From: an uncultured Clostridium sp.
Lineage (GTDB): Bacteria > Bacillota > Clostridia > TANB77 > CAG-508
Length of the DNA: 64,000 nt
NCBI GenBank assembly: GCA_947571115.1
Contig: CANOWW010000002.1
Span: 62,001-126,000, forward strand
Reading direction: 5' to 3'
This document shows positions 17,370 through 26,231 of this stretch, piece by piece. A model generated the notes under the pieces. The model was given only the letters and a program-made list of their open reading frames with translations. It ran no database searches and was not told the origin of the DNA. A program made the translations under genes and the position numbers. How positions within the stretch are numbered: the stretch's first letter is position 1; every line of letters begins with the position of its first letter.

Positions 17370-17709
17370 ATGAAAATTAACAAAGAATTAATGAAAGGGA
17401 GTACAACTTTGCTAGTTTTAAGGCTGTTGGAGACAGAAAACATGTATGGCTACGAAATGATTAAGGATTTGAAAGAAAGGTCAGAAAATGTTTTTGAGCT
17501 CAAAGAAGGGACCCTGTATCCGATTTTGCATGCCTTAGAAGAAAGCCGGATTGATTGATTCTTATTGGGACGAGTCGACTGCCAAAAAGAGAAAATATTA
17601 CACCATTACAAAAGAAGGAACAAGGCATTTAAAAGCCAAAAAAGAAGAGTGGAAAATTTTTAGCAAGGGGATTAACCAAGTGATAGGGGGTGCGTGTTGT
17701 GCAAATTAA
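17370..17709 (+). CDS. PadR-family transcriptional repressor, +1 frameshift at CGG
   Basis: A winged-helix PadR regulator starting at ATG 17370 behind GGAAGGGAG. Triplet reading stops after 62 codons. A one-base skip at the in-frame CGG (codon 60, 17547-17549, quadruplet CGGA) yields a normal 112-residue protein ending at TAA 17707-17709. Family signatures lie on both sides of the join: TTLLVLRLLETENMYGYEM, LKEGTLYPILHALEES before, then LIDSYWDES and RKYYTITKEG after. The restored join EES-[CGGA]-LIDSYW matches the very conserved E-x-G-L-I-x-S-x-W of PadR proteins, so the residue expected at CGGA is glycine. It overlaps the HAAS-FtsW gene, the usual target partner of PadR repressors. Confidence 0.88.
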
Positions 17710-19079
17710 GGAGTTTTTAGAGCATGTTTGCGAACAAATCAAATATCAGCCAATTCGTGCAGAAATTGCACAAGAAATGGAAAGTCATTTGAAAGAAAGC
17801 AAGGAACAGCTGATTGCAGAAGGTTTAACGGAAGAAAAAGCGGAGCAAGAGGCCATTAGCCAAATGGGAAATGCAGAGGAAATTGGCAAAAAATTAAACA
17901 AAATCCATTCTCCCAAATTGGATTGGAAATTATTGTTACTTACGCTTATTCTAATCATTTTTGGTGCTTTAGTGACTTTTACAAGGTCAAACTGTGTGGA
18001 TGAAAAAGGAGCACTTCCGTATTATTCTCCGATGCCACAGTATATTTTCACGTTGGCCGTGGGAGCTGTTTTAAGCATTGGTATTTACTTTTTTGATTAT
18101 CGAAAAATCTTGAAAATGCCCAAAATTTTGTATGGGGTAGCCACATGTTTGATTCTATTTGCGATGCTGTTTGGTTATCAAATCAATGGAAACAAAATAT
18201 ATCTTTACATTTTAGGAAATACATTCTTTATGCCAGCAATTGCAGTACCATTATACATTTTATCGTTTATTGGATGGTTGCAAAAAATGGATACTAGCAA
18301 AAATTTAGAGATTGCCTTTTTGCAAAAAAAGCTCAAAATCAATATGGATATTTTGAAAATGATTATTTTAAGTGGAATTTCTTTGCTTGTTTTACAAATG
18401 GCACCAGCAACCGTCTTAATGTTTATTTTGGGAGCCATATATTTAATTCTTGCAACTGTGAAATTGTGGGAGTCCAAGAAAAACAGAAAACGTAATCTTG
18501 CGATTTTGTGGGGAGTTCCAGTTGTACTTGGCATTTTATTTTTAGTGACGGTGATGCCAATGGCAGCCGACCGATTGATTGGTTCATTTGCTCCAGAACA
18601 AGATCCAAAAGGAAGAGGTTGGCTTGGTGTTAACCAAAAAATGATTTTGGAGTCTGCCAATTTATGGGGAGAAGCAGGCGAAATGAGTAGTGCAATCAGT
18701 TTATTTGACGAAGGGACAAATTTTGCTTTTATTTCGATTTTGGCGCATTATGGCTGGATTGTGAGCTTTGTCATGGTAATTGCAATTATATTTTTTAGTA
18801 TAAAATTAATGATAAATGCTGTAAAAATCAAAGACATGGCTGGGAAACTGATGATTATGGGAATTTCAGGACTATTTATTTTGCAGAGCATTTTCAATTT
18901 ACTCATGAATCTGAATTTAGGACTCAAAACCAATGTAAATATTCCATTTATTTCATATGGAAGACAGGATTTAATCTTAAATATGATGTGCCTAGCACTG
19001 ATTTTATCCGTTTATCGCAGAAAGGATATTTTAGGAAAACGGCGAAAATCAAAGCCGATGGCATGTTGTAGAGGAATGA
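17699..19079 (+). CDS. HAAS domain fused to FtsW/RodA/SpoVE-type membrane protein, +1 frameshift at CGG near the end
   Basis: I start it at GTG 17699, eight bases after GGGGG. The GTG at 17690 overlaps that site. Residues about 1-65 are a HAAS (DUF1700-like) domain (EIAQEMESHLKESKEQL, EEKAEQEAISQMGNAEEIG), the module usually encoded next to PadR. The remainder has about ten membrane segments and FtsW/RodA features: NGNKIYLYIL, GWLGVNQKMILESANLWG, FAFISILAHYGW and NIPFISYGRQDLILNM. SEDS proteins polymerise peptidoglycan. An in-frame CGG (codon 448, 19040-19042, quadruplet CGGC) comes after the last segment. With a +1 skip the protein ends in GENQSRWHVVEE at TGA 19079, six bases before the terminator stem. 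Read as triplets it would run through that terminator and the next promoter to 19144, which is implausible. Full length is 459 residues. Confidence 0.8.
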
Positions 19080-19084
19080 AAAAG

Positions 19085-19110
19085 AGGAGGCAAATGCCTC
19101 TTATTTTTTT
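19085..19110 (+). terminator. Rho-independent terminator inside the triplet ORF
   Basis: GAGGCA and TGCCTC, extended by flanking pairs, form a stem followed by ATTTTTTT. It lies just past the frameshifted stop of the FtsW-like gene but inside its triplet reading frame. Confidence 0.85.
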
Positions 19111-19121
19111 ACAAAAACCAC

Positions 19122-19150
19122 TTGACAAATGTAAAATGGCATGATATAAA
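19122..19150 (+). promoter_or_regulatory. Promoter upstream of the Rpn gene
   Basis: TTGACA at 19122-19127, 17 bases, TATAAA at 19145-19150. It overlaps the last codons of the FtsW-like gene if that gene is read as triplets. Confidence 0.75.
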
Positions 19151-19289
19151 TAGTGAAATTAAATTTTAAATTCAAAAAGAATGATTTCAAGGTGTTTCGC
19201 CAAGGACTTCAAAAAATAAAAAAGCAAATGTCGAACGAAAAAGATTGAAAACAGCGGCAAAATTTGTTATACTCGAAAGGAAGATGTGA

Positions 19290-20180
19290 ATGGAACTAAA
19301 CTTAAAAAATGACATAATATTTAAAATGTTTTTTGCGAAAAAGGGAAATGAAGAATTTTTGGTTGATTTTTTGGAAGCATTATTAAAAGTGAAAATAAAA
19401 ACAATCAAAATTGGGCAAGAAGTGGATTTAGGAAAATTGGCGAAAAATGAAAAAACGGGAAGATTAGATTTGCAGGCAGTTTTGAATGATAACACAATGG
19501 TAGACATCGAGATGCAAATCAAAAACAGGCATAATATCGTGACGCGTAGCGTGTTTTATGGGGCGAAACAGCTCAGTGGCATGACAGAAAAAGGCACCGA
19601 TTATGGAAACATCAAAAAAGTAATTCTGATTAATATATTGGATTATGAATTTTTGCCATTTGAAGAATATGTCTCAAACACAGTGATGGTGCTGGATAAG
19701 CATAGAGAGTACGAAATAACAGATAAGATAAAATTTTATTACATAGAATTGCCGAAATTCCGAAAAAAGTGTCCAGATATGGGAGAAAAAATCAATCAAT
19801 GGTTAGCGTTTATCGACGATAAAGATAGGGGGAGAATAGAGATGGCGGAGGCAAGAAATAAAGTTTTGCGAAAAGCAAGACAGGAAATGGAATACTTGAC
19901 AGGTGACGAGGAAGCAAAAAGGTTAGAATATTTAAAAGAAAAATGGGAAATGGACTATAATAGCGACATTAATTGGGCGAGGAAAGAGGGAATGGCTGAA
20001 GGAGAAGAAAAAGGCGAAAAACGTGGCAAAAAAGCAGGGATTAAAGAAGGAGTGCAGAAAGGCATAAGGCAAAATCAGATTGAAATTGCAAAAAAACTCT
20101 TAGAAATGGGGAAAGATATGGATGAAATTATGCTAATAACCAATTTAAGCCAAGAGGAAATGGAGAATTTGCAAAAATAA
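19290..20180 (+). CDS. Rpn-family PD-(D/E)xK recombination-promoting nuclease
   Basis: 296 residues from ATG 19290 behind AAAGGAAG. The N-terminal half has the family start (LKNDIIFKMFF) and the nuclease core RLDLQAVLNDN followed by VDIEMQIK, carrying the Asp, Glu and Gln of the active site. YGAKQLSGMTEKGTDY and KKVILINILDYEF follow. The C-terminal region is charged and repetitive (EGMAEGEEKGEKRGKKAGIK), as is usual for the group, and ends in a small helical domain (ITNLSQEEMENLQK). Rpn proteins are DNases linked to RecA-independent recombination or transposition. This one has its own promoter. The frame is intact. Confidence 0.88.
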   Translation: MELNLKNDIIFKMFFAKKGNEEFLVDFLEALLKVKIKTIKIGQEVDLGKLAKNEKTGRLDLQAVLNDNTMVDIEMQIKNRHNIVTRSVFYGAKQLSGMTEKGTDYGNIKKVILINILDYEFLPFEEYVSNTVMVLDKHREYEITDKIKFYYIELPKFRKKCPDMGEKINQWLAFIDDKDRGRIEMAEARNKVLRKARQEMEYLTGDEEAKRLEYLKEKWEMDYNSDINWARKEGMAEGEEKGEKRGKKAGIKEGVQKGIRQNQIEIAKKLLEMGKDMDEIMLITNLSQEEMENLQK

Positions 20181-20274
20181 CTATAATTTATATGCACAAT
20201 GTTGTGTATTTTCTGTGATAGAATTGTGAAAATTGTGTGAAATTTTTAAGTCAAGATAAATTTTCCAAATAACC

Positions 20275-20303
20275 TTGCATTTTCTAAAATATTTATATAT
20301 AAT
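20275..20303 (+). promoter_or_regulatory. gyrA promoter
   Basis: TTGCAT at 20275-20280, 17 bases, TATAAT at 20298-20303, 32 bases before the start codon. Confidence 0.75.
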
Positions 20304-20335
20304 ATCACTATAATATTGTAGAAAAGAGGAAAAAT

Positions 20336-22864
20336 ATGGATAGACAAGACGAAACAATCATTGAGAAAAATATCGAAAAAGAGATGAAAGACGCTTATAT
20401 TGACTATGCTATGAGTGTTATTGTTGCACGTGCTTTGCCAGATGTTCGTGATGGTTTGAAACCAGTCCATAGAAGAATTTTATATTCTATGCATGAAGAT
20501 GGTATTACGTCAGACAAGCCATACAGAAAATGTGCCAATACCGTTGGGTCTGTGCTAGGAAGGTATCATCCACATGGAGATGCTTCTGTTTATGATGCCA
20601 TGGTTCGTTTGGCACAAGACTTTTCAATGCGCTATACATTAATTGATGGACATGGAAATTTTGGTTCGATTGATGGCGACAGCCCAGCAGCCATGAGGTA
20701 TACAGAAGCAAGAATGGCGAAAATTTCAGAGCAAATGCTGGCTGATATTGAAAAAAACACGGTCAATTTTGAGCCAAACTATGATGACAGATTACAAGAA
20801 CCAAGCGTTTTGCCAACCAAAGTGCCAGCTTTGCTGATTAATGGTTCATCAGGAATTGCAGTTGGTATGGCAACAAATATTCCACCACATAATTTAAAAG
20901 AAGTTGTGGATGGATTAATCAAAATTATTGAAAGTGACAATGTTACAGATGAAGAATTGATGAAGATTATCAAAGGTCCGGATTTTCCAACAGGAGCAAC
21001 GATTTTAGGAAGAGAAGGCATCAAAGAAGCCTACACGACAGGTAGAGGAAAAATTACGTTAAGAGCAGAGGCTGAAATTGAGGAAATGGCAGGCAATAGG
21101 CAGAAAATTGTAGTGAGTTCTTTGCCATATCAGGTCAACAAAGCAAGGTTGATTGAGAACATTGCAGCATTGGCAAGAGACAAAAAAATAGATGGCATTT
21201 CAGAAATTCGTGATGAGTCTGACCGTGAAGAAAAAGTAAGAGTTGTAATTGAGCTCAAAAGAGACGCTAAACCGCAATTGACGCTTAATCAGCTGTATAA
21301 ACATACGTCGCTGCAAGAAACTTTCGGAATTATTATATTAGCATTAGTTGATGGACAACCTAAAATTTTGACTTTAAGACAATGCTTGGATGAATTTTTG
21401 AAACATCGAAGAGAAGTTGTTTTGCGCAGAACGAAATTTGAATTGGATAAAGCAGAAGCCAGAGCTCACATTTTGGAAGGTTTGCGAATTGCGATTGATA
21501 ACATTGATGAAGTGATTGAAACGATTCGTTCTTCTTATGATGACGCCAAGGAAAAATTGATGGAGCGTTTTGGACTTACCGATATTCAGGCGCAAGCGAT
21601 TTTGGATATGCAATTAAAGAGATTGTCAGGTTTGCAACGTGAAAAAATTGAGGAAGAATATAACGAACTAATGAAATTAATTGCTTATTATAAAGATGTT
21701 TTGTCAAGTGAGAGCTTAGTATTTGACATCATCAAAACAGAATTGCTTGAAATCAAGGAAAAATTTGGGGATGACAGATTAACCAAAATCGTGGCAGCAG
21801 AAGGTGAATTTGAGGTTGAAGATTTAATCAAAGAAGAGCAAACTGTTGTGGCTTTGACGAATTTTGGTTATATCAAAAGAGTTCCAGTGGATACGTACAA
21901 GAGCCAAAGAAGAGGTGGAAAAGGAATTCAAGGCATGGCAACAAGGGCAGAGGATTTTGTGAAAGAAATTTTCACGACTTCAACACATGATATTATTCTA
22001 TTTTTCACGAATACTGGAAAGGCTTATCAACTACGTGGCTATGAAGTGCCAGAAGCGGGAAGAACAGCCAAAGGAACGGCAATTGTAAACATCCTAAATT
22101 TGGAGCCAGAGGAGAAAGTTTCTGCGGTTATTCCAATTTCAAATTTCGCAGAAGGCAAATATATTTTGATGGCAACCAAAAATGGTATGATAAAGAAAAC
22201 AGCTTTGACGGAATATTCTACGATCAGAAAAAATGGTTTAAAAGGAATTACATTAAATGAAAATGACCGTTTGATTGATGTTCGTTTAACAGACGGAGAA
22301 GATAATGTTGTTTTGGTAAGCAAAAAAGGTTTAGCGATTACATTTGATGAAAAAGATGCAAGACCGCTTAGTAGAGGTGCCAAGGGTGTTATCGGAATGC
22401 GCTTGAATGAAGGGGATGAAGTCATTGGCATGGAACCAATTGTTCAAGGTGGAAAAGCTACATTGCTTGCAATTACAGAAAATGGTTTTGGAAAAAGAAC
22501 GGATTTAGACGAATATAAAGTTCAATCAAGAGGTGGAAAAGGATTGATTACCTATAAAATAACGCCAAAAACAGGTGATATTGTAGGAATTCGCATTGTA
22601 AGTGGCGACGAGGATGTCATGATGATTACAGACACAGGTACAATTATTCGTTTGAGAGTTTCAGATATTAGCATTCTTAGCAGATCAACACAAGGGGTTA
22701 CTTTGATGAAGACAAATGATGGAAAAGTGGTCAGTATAACAACTTTAGAACATGATGAAGAGTCAGATTCGGACCAAGAAAAACAGCAACAACCAGAAGG
22801 AATCAAAGAACAAATGATAGAAAATAGTGAAGTCAAAGAAGCGGAAGAAACTGAGGAAAGCTAG
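20336..22864 (+). CDS. gyrA: DNA gyrase subunit A
   Basis: 842 residues from ATG 20336 behind AAGAGGAAAAA. The N-terminal breakage-reunion domain has VIVARALPDVRDGLKPVHRR, GRYHPHGDASVYDAMVRLAQ and the catalytic Tyr at residue 122 in AAMRYTEARM. The C-terminal beta-pinwheel contains the gyrase-specific GyrA box QRRGGKG (in KSQRRGGKGIQGM), which separates it from ParC. An acidic tail follows (about 810-842). It works with GyrB, not in the window, to introduce negative supercoils. In E. coli numbering, position 83 of the quinolone-resistance region is Ala instead of Ser, and 87 is Asp. It is monocistronic. Over 842 codons there is no in-frame CGG although Arg is frequent, an important control for the CGG finding. 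Confidence 0.97.
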   Translation: MDRQDETIIEKNIEKEMKDAYIDYAMSVIVARALPDVRDGLKPVHRRILYSMHEDGITSDKPYRKCANTVGSVLGRYHPHGDASVYDAMVRLAQDFSMRYTLIDGHGNFGSIDGDSPAAMRYTEARMAKISEQMLADIEKNTVNFEPNYDDRLQEPSVLPTKVPALLINGSSGIAVGMATNIPPHNLKEVVDGLIKIIESDNVTDEELMKIIKGPDFPTGATILGREGIKEAYTTGRGKITLRAEAEIEEMAGNRQKIVVSSLPYQVNKARLIENIAALARDKKIDGISEIRDESDREEKVRVVIELKRDAKPQLTLNQLYKHTSLQETFGIIILALVDGQPKILTLRQCLDEFLKHRREVVLRRTKFELDKAEARAHILEGLRIAIDNIDEVIETIRSSYDDAKEKLMERFGLTDIQAQAILDMQLKRLSGLQREKIEEEYNELMKLIAYYKDVLSSESLVFDIIKTELLEIKEKFGDDRLTKIVAAEGEFEVEDLIKEEQTVVALTNFGYIKRVPVDTYKSQRRGGKGIQGMATRAEDFVKEIFTTSTHDIILFFTNTGKAYQLRGYEVPEAGRTAKGTAIVNILNLEPEEKVSAVIPISNFAEGKYILMATKNGMIKKTALTEYSTIRKNGLKGITLNENDRLIDVRLTDGEDNVVLVSKKGLAITFDEKDARPLSRGAKGVIGMRLNEGDEVIGMEPIVQGGKATLLAITENGFGKRTDLDEYKVQSRGGKGLITYKITPKTGDIVGIRIVSGDEDVMMITDTGTIIRLRVSDISILSRSTQGVTLMKTNDGKVVSITTLEHDEESDSDQEKQQQPEGIKEQMIENSEVKEAEETEES

Positions 22865-22879
22865 AAAAATTTTACAATC

Positions 22880-22908
22880 TTGACTTGGTTTATAAATTAT
22901 GCTATAAT
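22880..22908 (+). promoter_or_regulatory. Promoter of the 157-aa membrane protein
   Basis: TTGACT at 22880-22885, 17 bases, TATAAT at 22903-22908. Confidence 0.75.
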
Positions 22909-22967
22909 AAAGATATTATTGCCAATAAGGCAAAAAAATTTATTTCAAATCGAAAGGAGACTACAAT

Positions 22968-23441
22968 ATGAAAGAGAACTTGCGGGAAATTTTAATAATA
23001 CTGCTAATATCAGTTTCGGTTATAGGAAACATCATTTTTGCAGTAAAAATTCAAAAACTCGAAAATAAGTTGGCAGAAGAAAAAAATCCAACTTTCGAGC
23101 AGGCAAAACAGAAGGTTTCGACTCAGATAGCATTTTTTGGTAATTTATCTGAACGCCAGGTTGTGCCAGAAATAGAATATTGGCCGACAGGAGAAGAAGC
23201 TCAAAAACATATATACAAGGTTTGTTCTGCTGGGGATTTTTATGCACGTACACGCATAGGTGTAAATAATAACTTTTATATGGTATTACAAAAAGATTCA
23301 AAATTAATAGATTCCCGGTTCTCCTATCTTGGAGATGGAGTTTATGACTTCTCAGCTGCTTTATCAGAAGCAGGAACATATTTTCTAGCTGTAGATTACA
23401 GGGGAGTAAGTTTATGGTTTGCTTTTGAAGTAGATGAATAG
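22968..23441 (+). CDS. Small membrane-anchored protein, 157 aa, unknown
   Basis: ATG 22968 follows CGAAAGGAGA. One membrane segment at about 9-28 (ILIILLISVSVIGNIIFAV) is followed by a short coiled coil and an extracytoplasmic domain of about 100 residues containing PEIEYWPTGEEAQKHIYKV, FYARTRIGVNNNFYMVL and EAGTYFLAVDYRGVSLWFA. The second half looks like a beta-sandwich ligand-binding or carbohydrate-facing module, but I do not recognise the family. It contains two CGG codons read as triplets (22983-22985 and 23316-23318). A +1 shift at the first would stop within three codons. That makes it unlike the host genes and suggests recent acquisition. Confidence 0.6.
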   Translation: MKENLREILIILLISVSVIGNIIFAVKIQKLENKLAEEKNPTFEQAKQKVSTQIAFFGNLSERQVVPEIEYWPTGEEAQKHIYKVCSAGDFYARTRIGVNNNFYMVLQKDSKLIDSRFSYLGDGVYDFSAALSEAGTYFLAVDYRGVSLWFAFEVDE

Positions 23442-23465
23442 AAAAGAAATAAAATTAATTTTAAT

Positions 23466-23496
23466 TAAGGTGCCATATATAGTATATGGTACCTTA
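23466..23496 (+). other. Long hairpin downstream of the 157-aa gene
   Basis: TAAGGTGCCATATA and TATATGGTACCTTA pair with one G-T around a three-base loop. No T-run follows. It may stabilise the 3' end. Confidence 0.5.
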
Positions 23497-23539
23497 GATA
23501 GTCAATAAAGACTAAGAAATTATTGGAACTTTATTGATT

Positions 23540-23569
23540 GCCTGTCTTAATTTCAAGATGGGCTTTTTT
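23540..23569 (+). terminator. Rho-independent terminator
   Basis: GCCTGTCTT and AAGATGGGC pair imperfectly around AATTTC and are followed by six T. Confidence 0.7.
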
Positions 23570-23607
23570 GCAATGCATAAATTTTTTTAAAATATTAAAA
23601 AAAATAC

Positions 23608-23636
23608 TTGAATTATTCCTGACTTAAGTATATAAT
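23608..23636 (+). promoter_or_regulatory. Promoter of the sensor kinase operon
   Basis: TTGAAT at 23608-23613, 17 bases, TATAAT at 23631-23636. Confidence 0.7.
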
Positions 23637-23667
23637 AAAATAGAATATGTACGAAAGGTCAAATATC

Positions 23668-25123
23668 ATGATAAAAAGCATACAAATCAAGATTGTTATG
23701 GTTTTTATGATTTTAGGAATTGTTGTTATTACGGGGCTTGGGTTGACGTTTATTGGCCAACTAAATTATGTAAATTCACAAGTTGAAACAACTAATATGA
23801 CGAGTGTTCAAATACAACAACTACTAACCAGTCAAATGGAGCAAATTAGAAAAATCATCTATGTGTCTTTAGTGATTTTTACTGTATTGATTATAATTCT
23901 TGCAATATTTATGGCAAAAGTGATTATAAAACCAATAGCAAGACTGGTAAAAAGCGCAGAAATGATAGCAAGTGGGCAAGATATTGAAATTGAATATCTT
24001 GCAGACAATAAGAATAAAACTGAAATTGATGAATTGGTAGAAGCTTTTAGCATTATGAATACCGAATTAAAGGAAAATTTGAATGAAGTAACAAGGCAGA
24101 AAAAGCAGATTGAAACTATTCTTTTACATATGACAGATGGCATTGTGGCTTTTGATAAACATGGAAAAATAATTCATATGAATTTGGCTGCGAAAAAATT
24201 GCTAGATATTACACAAGAGCAAAATTTTGAAGAAGTTTTTCATAAATTTGATGTGGATATTAATCTTGAAAAAATTATTTATTTAGACGATTGGACATCT
24301 TCTGAGAAAAAACTAAATCTAGAAAATCAGTCAATTAATTTGTTTTTTGCACCTTTTAAAAATGAAAATGACAAACCAGCAGGTGTGATTGTGGTGGTGC
24401 AAGATATCACAGAACAAGAAAAGTTAGATAGTATGCGAAAAGAATTTATGGCAGATGTGTCACATGAGTTAAAAACGCCAATTACTTCGATTATGGGATA
24501 TGCCGATACGCTCATTGATTCTGATGTAGATGAAGAAAACCAAAAAAAGTTTTTGTCGCGTATTTCTTCAGAGGCAGAGAGAATGTCGAAATTGGTGGCT
24601 GATTTGTTGATATTATCCAAATACGATACTGCAAAAATCAAGGTTGAGAAAACAGAATTTGATTTAGGAGAACTCGTTAAATATGTTTTTGAAGGGCAAA
24701 TGATAGAAATGCAGAAAAAAGATTTGACAGGAGAATGCTATGTAACAGCAGATGTTCCATTAGTCTATGCTGATAAAAGTGGAATTGAAAGAGTTGTCAT
24801 CAATATTTTGTCAAATGCAATTAAATATACACAAGCACGGAGGAAACATTACCGTATATGTAGGATTTGTTTATAATGATGCTTATATAAAAATCAAAGA
24901 TACAGGACGCGGCATTCCAGAAGGTGACTTAGAAAAAATCTTTGAGAGATTTTACAGAGTAGATAAGGCAAGAGCCAGAGAAACTGGTGGGACAGGGTTA
25001 GGCTTGTCGATTGCAAAAGAAATTATTGAGCAAAATGATAGTAGAATTGATGTGAAAAGTGAAGTTGGCAAGGGAACTGAAGTAATTATCAGAATACCTA
25101 CCAAAATTAAATACGAGAGATAA
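23668..25123 (+). CDS. WalK-like sensor histidine kinase, +1 frameshift at CGG
   Basis: I start at ATG 23668 behind GAAAGGTC. Domains: membrane segment 9-27, short external loop, membrane segment about 64-83, HAMP about 84-140, PAS about 145-230 ([19 protein letters not shown]), HisKA with [20 protein letters not shown], and a HATPase domain. The triplet frame stops at 24876 inside the ATPase. Skipping one base at the in-frame CGG (codon 391, 24838-24840, quadruplet CGGA) joins IKYTQA to GNITV and continues through [22 protein letters not shown] and [14 protein letters not shown] to 25123, giving 484 residues. The restored A-[CGGA]-GN matches the usual Y-T-P-x-G-G-x-I stretch after the N-box, so glycine is expected. 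No response regulator is adjacent. The acidic/basic protein gene follows 14 bases downstream. Confidence 0.88.
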
Positions 25124-25137
25124 AAGGAGTGGTTGTT

Positions 25138-26190
25138 ATGAAAAAATTTAAAAAAGTAGTTTTAGCATTATTGATGATGTTGATTTTGTTAGGAACGACA
25201 TCATATGGAGCATCGATAGAGGAAACATTAAAAAGTTTTGGAGGTTTGAAATATGTTTGCATAGGCGCAGGAGTTGTGCTTATATTACTCGTTTTATTGA
25301 TTAGTTACAAAACGGATAAGTCACAAGAGGAAAAATCAAATCGTATGCTTCAGGATGATGATGACGATGAATATGATGATGAGTATGACGATGAAGATGA
25401 TTATGAAGAGGAAAAGGCACCAAAAGAGCAAAGTTTGTACGATTCATTTGATGATGAAGACTTTGATGAGGACGAGGAAGAAAACTTTGACGAAGACGAT
25501 TATGAAGATGAATTCGATGAAGACGAAGATGATTATTCATCAAATACAAGAAAATCGAAATTTCAATTAGACGAAATATTTGATGAAGATATTTCAAATG
25601 ATGATGAATATGAAGAAGATTTTGACGATGAAGACGAGTTTGAAGATGATGACGAGGAATTTGATGAAGAGGAATTTGATGAAGAGGAAGATTTTAACGA
25701 GGACGATGAAGATGACGACGAGGAAGAAAATTATTTTTCTAGTGACGATGATGAAGTCAGTTTAGAAGATGATTTTTTAAGGCAAATGAACCAAAATTTG
25801 TCAGCAGAGGATGACGAAGAAGATGAAACAGAGGAATTTTTCTCAGTAGTGGAGGAACCAAAAAAGAAAACAACAAGAAAAACTGCAACCCAAAAAGCAA
25901 CAACGAAAGTAGAAAAAGAAGAAAAGCCAAAAAAGACAGCTACGAAAAAAGCATCTACAACGAAAACAGCGACAAAGAAAACGGCAGCAAAAGCAACTGC
26001 CAAAAAAGAACCATCTAAAAAAACGACGACCAAAAAAACAACAAAAGTAGAAAAAGAGGAAAAACCAAAAAAGACAACCACGAAAAAAACATCTACTACA
26101 AAAACAACAACAAAGAAAACCACGACGACAAAGTCAACCGCTAAAAAAGAGCCAGCCAAAAAAACAACGAGAAAGAAAAAAGAAGAATAA
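25138..26190 (+). CDS. Membrane protein with very acidic middle and histone-like Lys/Thr tail
   Basis: I start at ATG 25138, after AAAAGGAG. A signal peptide (KVVLALLMMLILLGTTSYGA) is followed by a second hydrophobic segment at about 38-58 (YVCIGAGVVLILLVLLISY). Residues about 65-220 are almost entirely Asp and Glu in short repeats (DDDEYDDEYDDEDDYEEE). Residues about 235-350 are Lys/Thr/Ala-rich repeats resembling histone H1 tails, with KVEKEEKPKKTATKKAST and a near copy with Thr. The topology, with the charged part probably in the cytoplasm, would place a polyanion next to a DNA-binding polycation at the membrane. I recognise no family. It lies between the sensor kinase and lepB on the same strand. 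The repeats make it prone to length variation. Confidence 0.7.
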   Translation: MKKFKKVVLALLMMLILLGTTSYGASIEETLKSFGGLKYVCIGAGVVLILLVLLISYKTDKSQEEKSNRMLQDDDDDEYDDEYDDEDDYEEEKAPKEQSLYDSFDDEDFDEDEEENFDEDDYEDEFDEDEDDYSSNTRKSKFQLDEIFDEDISNDDEYEEDFDDEDEFEDDDEEFDEEEFDEEEDFNEDDEDDDEEENYFSSDDDEVSLEDDFLRQMNQNLSAEDDEEDETEEFFSVVEEPKKKTTRKTATQKATTKVEKEEKPKKTATKKASTTKTATKKTAAKATAKKEPSKKTTTKKTTKVEKEEKPKKTTTKKTSTTKTTTKKTTTTKSTAKKEPAKKTTRKKKEE

Positions 26191-26231
26191 GATTTTTAGT
26201 CAATTATTTACAAGGAAGTGAAAGCTGAAAA

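Noticed and set aside
25301-26159. Long minus-strand ORFs opposite the acidic/basic protein
   Set aside because: They are mirror frames of low-complexity codons and have no ribosome sites.
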